From positions 1 to 5,453 of the forward strand of contig CAIJEA010000184.1 in the NCBI GenBank assembly GCA_903819605.1: a DNA stretch of 5,453 bases, given 5' to 3'. Position 1 is the first letter of the stretch. Every line of letters begins with the position of its first letter. The notes beneath the pieces are model-generated. The model saw nothing but the letters and a program-made list of their open reading frames with translations. It was not told where the DNA came from and made no database searches. The DNA comes from an uncultured cyanobacterium. Lineage in GTDB: Bacteria; Cyanobacteriota; Cyanobacteriia; Pseudanabaenales; Pseudanabaenaceae. The translations under genes were made by a program, and so were the position numbers. This document shows positions 1 to 5,453 of this stretch, one piece after another.

Positions 1-54
1 AAGCAAGGCTTTTAAATTTTTTCTTGTGGTTCGTTTGATCGGTAATTGCTGTAA
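1..54. repeat. Partial copy of a dispersed palindromic repeat (right half), cut by window start
   Basis: Positions 3-54 align without gaps to 5389-5440, with 44 of 52 bases identical by eye. Positions 3-27 correspond to the right arm of the perfect hairpin in the downstream copy. Positions 28-54 correspond to its tail (GGTTC, TTTGATCG, GCTGTAA). The copy ends with GCTGTA at 48-53, the same inverted-end motif seen at 5434-5439. The left arm must lie before base 1, so the hairpin itself cannot be seen here. The conserved tail shows it is in the same orientation as the downstream copy. It is non-coding as far as I can tell. The family is not recognised by name; a MITE-like or REP-like cyanobacterial element is the likely class. 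Confidence 0.75.
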
Positions 55-280
55 GTAGTGATTTTGCTAATGCGAGATTAGCCTAAATATGCTTTTAAAA
101 CTTTACTAGTTAGTTCATAAATTTTAATTTATTCAAATCTAATCAAAATCACTCTAAAATTAATTTAGGGACAAAGTAGATGACATAAATATAGGTGAAT
201 CTAACCCAAAAAGTCTATCTGGATATTGGTTTCATCTTTATATCCATAGACTAGACTATTTAGAAGATGATGGTTATCCT
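55..280 (+). other. AT-rich leader of the kinase gene; no supported gene
   Basis: This 226-bp gap between the repeat and the first kinase ATG holds no ORF I can support on either strand. The reading frame of the kinase stays open back to the TAA at 161-163, but codons 164-280 contain no ATG, GTG or TTG. It therefore cannot be read as a normal N-terminal extension. The stretch contains a weak candidate promoter (132-160) and complementary segments at 220-226, 240-249 and 279-288, listed separately. There is no strong Shine-Dalgarno sequence before 281. Confidence 0.6.
132..160 (+). promoter_or_regulatory. Weak candidate sigma70-type promoter for the kinase
   Basis: TTCAAA at 132-137 (4 of 6 to TTGACA) and TAAAAT at 155-160 (5 of 6 to TATAAT) are separated by 17 bases. 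In DNA this AT-rich, such matches arise often by chance, so this is only the best-looking pair in the leader. If used, it would give a 5' UTR of roughly 110-115 bases that includes the complementary segments at 220-288. Confidence 0.2.
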
Positions 281-288
281 ATGGATAT
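220..288 (+). promoter_or_regulatory. Alternative leader hairpins, one enclosing the kinase start codon
   Basis: ATATCCATAG at 240-249 is exactly complementary to CTATGGATAT at 279-288. This 10-bp stem with a 29-base loop contains the ATG at 281-283. The first seven bases of the same segment (240-246, ATATCCA) are also exactly complementary to TGGATAT at 220-226, giving a 7-bp stem with a 13-base loop. The two pairings compete for 240-246, so they cannot coexist. This is seen directly as base complementarity. A regulatory role in exposing or hiding the start codon is inference, and the AU-rich stems would be only moderately stable. Confidence 0.3.
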
Positions 289-3200
289 TTCTTTGTTAAT
301 TTCAAGGTTTATGAAGAAACCTTTAAAAAATAATTTAAACTTCAAAACTTTACTCGCTTTTTTATTATTTGCGCTCCTAGGCTATTTGGGGAATTATTTT
401 CGACTGCCATTATTTTTTGGGGTTGACTTTTTATTTGGTAGCATTTTTGTTTTGATTGCAACTTATCTCTATGGGATAAGTATGGGGGTAATGGTTTCAG
501 CGATCGCCAGTATTCAGACCTATTTCCTGTGGGGACAGCCCTATGCGGCAATACTTCTGATATTAGAAACTATTTGGGTGGGGATTGGACTGCATCACGC
601 AGTAAAAGATAAGAGATCTGGCAACATGGTCTTACTTGTGATGTCCTATTGGCTGTGTTTAGGAGCACCGCTATGTTTTGTTTCTTATTACTTTTTTCTC
701 AAGTTTGGCATTAACTCAGTTATTTTAGTCATCTTAAAGCAATTAATAAACGGGGCATTTAATGCTCTCATCGCTCACCTATGTATTGATTACCTACCAA
801 TAAGTAAATGGTTGCATCATGGCAGTGGCGATCGGCATCATTTGAGTATTCAGCAGGTTCTTTTTAATCAAATATTAGCTTTTGTTTTTATTCCAGTACT
901 AACTATTTCTGTACTGATAGGCTATCAATCTCTGCATAACATTGAGAATGAAATTTACTATCAGTTGCGATCGAGTGTTGCCGATCTCAATGTCGATCTA
1001 AAGGGTTGGCATCGTCGTAATCTTAAAACTTTGAAAGAACTTGCCAACTTAGCTGCTGACGATCAAAATTTGGAGCAATTGCAATTTGCTACTACTACAT
1101 TAGGTAAAACTTCTCCATCATTTCTAAGTATTTATACTACAGATACTCAAGGCAATGTTTTGTCAGCATTTCCTCCTATTTCTAATAGAGATAGGGAAAG
1201 TCTTAGCGCGTTCATCGAGACTGAAGAAGTTTTCCAGAATGTCCGATCCAGCTTGAATGTCTCATTTAGCAATATTCATCAAGATAGGATGTCTGCATCC
1301 GCAAATATTGATATTGCAGTACCAATCCTAAAAGATAATCGATTTAATGGCGTAGTAATTGCTTCTCTAGATATCGATCGGATTAATGAGTTTTTGATGG
1401 AAAGCTCATCAGCATGGAAAGGTGAATCCTTTTTAACCGATCGCCACAACAAAATAATTTCTAGTAATTCCTCCAGTTTGCTTTCTGGGCAAGTTTTTGA
1501 TTTGCAACAGGGAGGCGAAATCCGTGCTTTTAGGGAAGACCAAATTCAATGGTTTCCGCTAATCAATGGCGCGGCGGCAATGACCAGATGGCGCAAATCA
1601 TACTATCTCCAACAAGTAATACTCGGCGAGCAAAATCCTTGGACTCTAGTTGTACGATTGTCGCCAGCTAGCTATATTGATACTTTAGAAAATTTATACG
1701 AATTAATTTTGACGATCGCAGTTGCGATTATTTTGCTAGCGACAATTGTGGCAAATGTCCTCAGTCGAACCTTGGTAAAACCAATCTCAAAGCTCATGCT
1801 TCTCACCACCAATCTACAACAAAATCTTGCTGTCGGGTCAGATTTTACTTGGGAATCAAGAAGTTTTATCGAAATTGATACCCTAGGCTATAACTTTCAA
1901 GTAATGGCTAGATCTCTACAAGAAAGGTTTCAAGAAATCCAGCAAGCTAATCTCAATCTAGAAATAAGGGTGTTAGAACGGAGTGAAGCACTTCTAGAAA
2001 GTGAGGTGAGGCTAAAAAAAATCACTGACACGATCTCCAGTGTGGTGTATCAGTTTCGACGCGATCGCGATGGTAATTACTCCACGCCGTTTATAAGTCA
2101 AGGTGCATTCAATATATATGAATTTACACCCGAACAAATATACCAAGATGTTAGCCCGATTCTTAATCTCACGGTATCTGATGACTATGAAAGATTTATG
2201 CGATCGATCAATCTTTCGGCCCAAACATTAACAACATGGATGCTCCAATATCGGATTAAAACTCCGAGTGGCAAGATCAAGTGGATATCTGGGCAAGCGC
2301 AACCAGTACTTCAAGATGATGGTAGTATCGTCTGGAATGGAAGTATCACTGATATTACCGATCTTAAAGAGACAGAAATCGCTTTGCAGAAGAGTGAAGA
2401 ACGATGGCAATTGGCGATTGAAGCTGCTGAGGATGGTATTTGGGATTGGAATCTGGAAACGGGGGATATATTTCGCTCAGATCGTTGGCGAACGATGTTG
2501 GGATTCGATCCCAATATAGATAATGAACAGCCGATAGATTGGTTAGAACTGATCCATCCTGACGATCGAGATCGGGTCTTAGAGCAACAAGAAAAGTATT
2601 TTAGTCGTGAAATTCCACGCTGTGTTGCTGAATATAGAATGCGTTGCCAAGATGGAAATTACAAATGGATATTAACTCAGACTCAAGCTTTGTGGAATGA
2701 GCAAGGTCAACCTGTGCGGATGGTTGGGGTAAATACTGATGTTACCGATCGCAAATTAACGATTTCTTCCCTTGAAAAACGGGAGAGCTATCTCACCATG
2801 CTTGTCGATATGCAACGTCATTTACTTGCTGAAAGTGGTAGCACTCAGGACTACACCAATATTCTAGAGATACTCGGTAAGGTCTCTGACTTTTCAAGCA
2901 TTAAGATGTTTACCTGCGATCGAGCTTCAAACGATGATTTTGAAATTAATATATTTTGCGCTTGGTATTCTAATGAATTACTTAAACCTAAAGAACCTGA
3001 GAAGATTGAATTTTTTAAACGAAGTCTCAATTCTCTATGGCTGCCACGCCTTGCCCGTGGAGAGATTATTAATTGCTCATTATTAACTGTCTCTGAGTCA
3101 GAAAAAACCATTTTGAAAGCTAAGGGAATTAGTTCAATTCTAATAATGCCTATCATTGTTAATAGTAATTTCTGGGGCTTTTTGAGTTTTCACGATTACT

Positions 3201-4942
3201 TTAATGAACGCGTCCGCGATAATGCTGAAGTAAGTCTATTGACTATTTCCGCGTCTTCATTAGCAATGCATCTGGAGCGTCAACAAGCGAAGAAAGAAAT
3301 GTTGCTGGCAATGGAAGTAGCCCAAGCTGCTAACCAAGCCAAGAGTGAATTTTTAGCAACGATGAGTCATGAAATTCGGACTCCGATGAATGCAGTGATT
3401 GGCTTTACGAGTTTATTATTGGATACACCACTCGATTCCGAACAACAGGAGTTTATCGAAATTATTCGATCTAGTGGTGATAATTTGCTCACAATTATTA
3501 ATGATATTTTGGACTTCTCAAAAATTGAGTCTGGACGATTTAGTCTGGATATTCAATCTTTTAATTTGCGCCACTGTATTGAAGAATGCATCGATCTTTT
3601 AGCTTCTCACGCATTAGCCAAAGAAATCGATCTGACTTATTGCATGGATGCTAATGTCCCTGAATGGATTGAGAGTGATATAACTCGATTACGGCAAATA
3701 TTAGTCAATCTATTAGGCAATGCGATTAAATTCACCGCTAAAGGTGAAGTCTCTTTGCGAGTATCTGTCCAAAAATTTATCAATGAATGCTTTATTGACA
3801 ATAAAGCTTCCGCAGGACTAAAGCTGTTGTTTGCCGTGAAAGATACTGGCATCGGCATTCCCAAAGATCGTTACGATCGCTTATTTCAACCCTTTAGCCA
3901 AGTAGATTCTTCCACGACGCGCCAATATGGGGGGACAGGTTTAGGACTAGCGATCGCCAATCGGCTAGTAAAACTCATGGGTGGTGAGATGTATGTTGAT
4001 AGCGAAGTAGGCGTGGGGTCTATCTTCTCCTTCACTATTTACGTTTTTGTTGCAGAAATAGAACTGACGGACAGAGAATGGGAACAGAACTTTGCAGGAT
4101 TGAGCCTGTTAATCCTCGAAGATAGTGACATTAACCGTGAAGGATTAACTATATTTGCTCAAGAATTAAAAATGATGGTTTCTGCGACAAATTCTACCCA
4201 GCAAGCTTTTGATTGGTTAAAGGGGGATAGACAATTCGACTTAGCGATTATTGATGCTTCCATTCCAGTCATTGATGAGACTATGGGAGGTTCTATGGAT
4301 TGCAATATTGGTGAACTAATTAGGAGTCAATCAAGCACTCTACCGATGATTTTATTGACTATGACCAGCCAAAATAATTTAATTGTCGATGACCATATTA
4401 CAACCTATCTCAATAAGCCACCCAAGCGATCGCAGATCTATGCTGCTCTACAAAAGCTTTGTAATGTTCGCTCTAATGGGGAAATTCAAGCAAGGTCGAG
4501 AGGTTATTTGCCCTTTGATGAAAATTTTGCAGTTCAATTTCCTTTAAAAATTTTGCTTGCTGAAGATAATATCTTTAACCAAAAAGTCGCAATTCGTTTT
4601 CTTAGCCGTTTAGGCTACCGAGTTGATGTCGTTGCCAATGGATTAGAGGTAATTGAGTCTATGTATCGTCAAATCTACGATGTAATTCTTATGGATATAC
4701 ATATGCCTGAGATGGATGGGCTAAAAGCAACTAAGAAAATTATTGCCGATTTTCCTCACCCCCCTTGGATTATTGCTTTAACGGCAAATGCACTAGAGGG
4801 CGATCGCGATATTTGTCTGCAAGCGGGAATGCATGATTATGTGAGTAAGCCTATTCAAATTCAGGACTTGACGCAAGCATTAGAAAAAGCCTACGGTAAT
4901 TTATCCATACAAGCTAGAACAAATCAAACCCCAAACAGGTAA
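281..4942 (+). CDS. Membrane hybrid sensor histidine kinase (membrane domain-Cache-HAMP-PAS-PAS-GAF-HisKA-HATPase-REC-REC)
   Basis: This is a 1553-residue inner-membrane kinase. Residues about 20-175 form a multi-pass hydrophobic domain (FGVDFLFGSI, WGQPYA, KQLINGAFNALIA). From memory it resembles an unnamed membrane module of other bacterial sensor kinases and GGDEF proteins. A membrane helix near 194-214 precedes an extracytoplasmic Cache-type sensor (about 220-470), followed by a membrane helix at about 475-494, HAMP and a coiled coil. Next come two PAS_3-like domains (about 575-695 and 705-825, each ending in a DxTD motif) and a GAF domain (about 832-1000). The HisKA phosphoacceptor is His1030 in MSHEIRTPMN. 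The ATPase has N1143/N1147, DTGIGI (D1188) and GGTGLG (1217-1222). Receiver 1 has E1280/D1281, D1325, T1360 and K1379. Receiver 2 has E1428/D1429, D1472, T1501 and K1523. All catalytic residues are present, so it should be active; there is no HPt domain. The signal is unknown. The start is uncertain: ATG281 lacks a Shine-Dalgarno, and Met11 (311) has AAGG three bases upstream. Confidence 0.93.
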   Translation: MDISLLISRFMKKPLKNNLNFKTLLAFLLFALLGYLGNYFRLPLFFGVDFLFGSIFVLIATYLYGISMGVMVSAIASIQTYFLWGQPYAAILLILETIWVGIGLHHAVKDKRSGNMVLLVMSYWLCLGAPLCFVSYYFFLKFGINSVILVILKQLINGAFNALIAHLCIDYLPISKWLHHGSGDRHHLSIQQVLFNQILAFVFIPVLTISVLIGYQSLHNIENEIYYQLRSSVADLNVDLKGWHRRNLKTLKELANLAADDQNLEQLQFATTTLGKTSPSFLSIYTTDTQGNVLSAFPPISNRDRESLSAFIETEEVFQNVRSSLNVSFSNIHQDRMSASANIDIAVPILKDNRFNGVVIASLDIDRINEFLMESSSAWKGESFLTDRHNKIISSNSSSLLSGQVFDLQQGGEIRAFREDQIQWFPLINGAAAMTRWRKSYYLQQVILGEQNPWTLVVRLSPASYIDTLENLYELILTIAVAIILLATIVANVLSRTLVKPISKLMLLTTNLQQNLAVGSDFTWESRSFIEIDTLGYNFQVMARSLQERFQEIQQANLNLEIRVLERSEALLESEVRLKKITDTISSVVYQFRRDRDGNYSTPFISQGAFNIYEFTPEQIYQDVSPILNLTVSDDYERFMRSINLSAQTLTTWMLQYRIKTPSGKIKWISGQAQPVLQDDGSIVWNGSITDITDLKETEIALQKSEERWQLAIEAAEDGIWDWNLETGDIFRSDRWRTMLGFDPNIDNEQPIDWLELIHPDDRDRVLEQQEKYFSREIPRCVAEYRMRCQDGNYKWILTQTQALWNEQGQPVRMVGVNTDVTDRKLTISSLEKRESYLTMLVDMQRHLLAESGSTQDYTNILEILGKVSDFSSIKMFTCDRASNDDFEINIFCAWYSNELLKPKEPEKIEFFKRSLNSLWLPRLARGEIINCSLLTVSESEKTILKAKGISSILIMPIIVNSNFWGFLSFHDYFNERVRDNAEVSLLTISASSLAMHLERQQAKKEMLLAMEVAQAANQAKSEFLATMSHEIRTPMNAVIGFTSLLLDTPLDSEQQEFIEIIRSSGDNLLTIINDILDFSKIESGRFSLDIQSFNLRHCIEECIDLLASHALAKEIDLTYCMDANVPEWIESDITRLRQILVNLLGNAIKFTAKGEVSLRVSVQKFINECFIDNKASAGLKLLFAVKDTGIGIPKDRYDRLFQPFSQVDSSTTRQYGGTGLGLAIANRLVKLMGGEMYVDSEVGVGSIFSFTIYVFVAEIELTDREWEQNFAGLSLLILEDSDINREGLTIFAQELKMMVSATNSTQQAFDWLKGDRQFDLAIIDASIPVIDETMGGSMDCNIGELIRSQSSTLPMILLTMTSQNNLIVDDHITTYLNKPPKRSQIYAALQKLCNVRSNGEIQARSRGYLPFDENFAVQFPLKILLAEDNIFNQKVAIRFLSRLGYRVDVVANGLEVIESMYRQIYDVILMDIHMPEMDGLKATKKIIADFPHPPWIIALTANALEGDRDICLQAGMHDYVSKPIQIQDLTQALEKAYGNLSIQARTNQTPNR

Positions 4943-4981
4943 AGGCAGAGCTTCGCGCCGCCTTTACCTGTTTCGTTTTTT
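4933..4981 (+). terminator. Rho-independent terminator overlapping the kinase stop codon
   Basis: The arm at 4933-4946 is perfectly complementary to 4960-4973 (14 bp), and a T6 run lies at 4976-4981. The kinase TAA (4940-4942) lies inside the left arm. The 13-base apical part can pair further around GCTTCGC with two mismatches (A4947/C4959 and A4949/G4957), so it looks like a slightly decayed longer palindrome. The cutA stop codon is only two bases beyond the T-run, so the hairpin probably also ends cutA transcription from the other strand. The T-tract is much poorer in that direction. Confidence 0.88.
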
Positions 4982-4983
4982 GT

Positions 4984-5307
4984 TTAAAGCGAGATAATCC
5001 AGTTGAGATAGTCTTGATCGACTGCGATCGCTGGTATAGCAATAATTTCTGGTGTTTCGTAGGGATGTAGCGATCGCAGTCGAGCCGCTAACGGCTCATA
5101 ATTTGTCTGTAGCGTTTTGATTAAGACTAGATGCTCGGTATCATGGCAAAGCTCGCCTTTCCAGCTATAGGTGGAAGTCATGCTAGGCATTACTTGTACG
5201 CAAGCAGCTAGTTGTTCTGATACCAATATTTTTGCAATGCTATTTGCCTGATCCACATCAGGAAATGTGGTCATGATGACGATTAAAATCGGTTCTGAAC
5301 TAGACAT
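4984..5307 (-). CDS. cutA: Divalent cation tolerance protein CutA (CutA1 family)
   Basis: This is a 107-residue cytosolic protein, close to the usual family length (E. coli CutA is about 112 residues), so it appears complete. Family signatures are clear: TTFPD near residue 13, EQLAACVQV at 31-39 including Cys36, YSWKGEL at 47-53, LIKT at 62-65, HPYETPE at 81-87 and YLNWI at 100-104. CutA proteins form very stable trimers with a ferredoxin-like fold. They were named for copper tolerance in E. coli, but their physiological role remains unsettled and is not proven to be metal export. ATG at 5307-5305 is the natural start, because the first conserved strand (ILIVIMTTFP) begins a few residues in. 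No Shine-Dalgarno precedes it, and a TATAAT lies seven bases upstream, suggesting a very short leader. It is convergent with the kinase and shares its terminator. Two HIP1 sites sit inside the gene, within a 15-bp inverted repeat. Confidence 0.95.
   Translation of the reverse strand: MSSSEPILIVIMTTFPDVDQANSIAKILVSEQLAACVQVMPSMTSTYSWKGELCHDTEHLVLIKTLQTNYEPLAARLRSLHPYETPEIIAIPAIAVDQDYLNWIISL
5018..5083. repeat. 15-bp perfect inverted repeat inside cutA, each arm containing HIP1
   Basis: Positions 5018-5032 and 5069-5083 are exact reverse complements (15 of 15), separated by 36 bases. Each arm contains GCGATCGC (5024-5031 and 5070-5077) plus a shared AGTCGA extension outside the octamer. The arms encode unrelated peptide segments of CutA (around AIAVDQ near residue 95 and RLRSL at 76-80), so protein repetition does not explain the match. 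The arms could fold as a stem in the mRNA. Confidence 0.7.
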
Positions 5308-5314
5308 GATTAGA

Positions 5315-5344
5315 ATTATATAGCTATGAAGCCCTACAGCGCAA
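5315..5344 (-). promoter_or_regulatory. Candidate cutA promoter with perfect -10 box
   Basis: Read on the minus strand, TATAAT lies at 5320-5315, only seven bases before the cutA ATG. Transcription would thus start at or next to the start codon. The -35 position falls at about 5338-5344. The best match there, TTGCGC with an 18-base spacer, is weak (3 of 6). That position lies within the end of the repeat element starting at 5335. The -10 match is seen directly; activity and a leaderless mRNA are inferred. Confidence 0.4.
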
Positions 5345-5440
5345 AGTGCTCAAACCCGAAACAAGAAATTATTTAAAAGTGTTGCTTTGCAACACTTTTA
5401 AATAATTTCTTGTGGTTCTTTTGATCGAAAATAGCTGTAA
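5335..5440. repeat. Complete MITE-like palindromic element with 25-bp perfect hairpin
   Basis: Arms 5361-5385 and 5389-5413 are perfect reverse complements (25 bp) around a TTT loop (5386-5388). Each flank is 26 bases long, and the element is bounded by TACAGC (5335-5340) and GCTGTA (5434-5439). The flanks also share TCAAA/TTTGA at matching positions but are otherwise diverged. The total length is about 105 bp, too short to encode a transposase. A second copy at the window start matches the right half at 44 of 52 bases, so this is a dispersed family. A MITE or a cyanobacterial REP-like element is most likely. There is no T-run directly after the right arm, so it is a poor classical terminator. 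No target-site duplication is obvious. Confidence 0.8.
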
Positions 5441-5453
5441 AACCGAGAAGAGA

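Noticed and set aside
2851..3156. 101-codon open frame on the minus strand inside the kinase gene
   Set aside because: It lies opposite the GAF-coding part of the kinase, has no recognisable domain, and is explained as a shadow of the real gene; the same applies to the other short frames within 281-4942.
2777..3280. GAF domain as a bilin-binding cyanobacteriochrome or phytochrome photosensor
   Set aside because: The domain has cysteines (for example in MFTCDR and IFCAWY), but I see no Cys-His chromophore-binding motif in the expected helix, so a light-sensing call is not supported.
5361..5413. The 25-bp hairpin as a simple transcription terminator
   Set aside because: The right arm is followed by GGTTC rather than a T-run, and the same sequence recurs with its flanks at the window start, so a dispersed repeat explains it better.
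1..5453. Composite transposon formed by the two flanking repeats
   Set aside because: No transposase or integrase is encoded, the genes between are ordinary chromosomal types, and the copies differ at several positions; independent insertions of a dispersed repeat are simpler.
1..5453. CRISPR array, tRNA, rRNA or phage attachment site
   Set aside because: No regularly spaced short repeats, cloverleaf-like segment, rRNA signature or integrase gene could be found by eye.

Overview
This 5.45 kb window looks like cyanobacterial chromosome. The cyanobacterial palindrome HIP1 (GCGATCGC) occurs seven times. The DNA is AT-rich, and the main gene is a very large multi-domain hybrid histidine kinase of a kind common in filamentous cyanobacteria. 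A Pseudanabaena-like source is my guess from overall style and is not proven by the sequence.

Layout: positions 1-54 hold the right half of a dispersed palindromic repeat cut by the window edge. Positions 55-280 are an AT-rich leader with no convincing gene, but with two overlapping potential hairpins, one of which would bury the first kinase start codon. Positions 281-4942 (+) encode a 1553-residue membrane sensor kinase. Its order is: N-terminal multi-pass membrane domain, extracytoplasmic Cache-type sensor, transmembrane helix, HAMP, coiled coil, PAS, PAS, GAF, HisKA, HATPase_c, receiver, receiver. Positions 4933-4981 form a rho-independent terminator whose stem contains the kinase stop codon. 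Positions 4984-5307 (-) encode CutA, convergent with the kinase. Positions 5335-5440 carry a complete copy of the repeat: a 25-bp perfect hairpin inside short TACAGC/GCTGTA inverted ends.

The kinase and cutA converge on one terminator and show no obvious functional link. The kinase should sense a periplasmic signal through its Cache domain, and possibly membrane and cytosolic signals, and pass phosphate from His1030 to its receivers. No HPt domain or separate response regulator lies in the window, so any downstream partner is encoded elsewhere. CutA is a small conserved trimeric protein linked to divalent-metal tolerance in some bacteria.

The features most worth a second look are non-coding: two same-orientation copies of a MITE-like palindrome flanking the two genes, the likelihood that the right copy supplies the upstream promoter region of cutA, and mutually exclusive hairpins around the kinase start. 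I see no clearly new multi-gene system.
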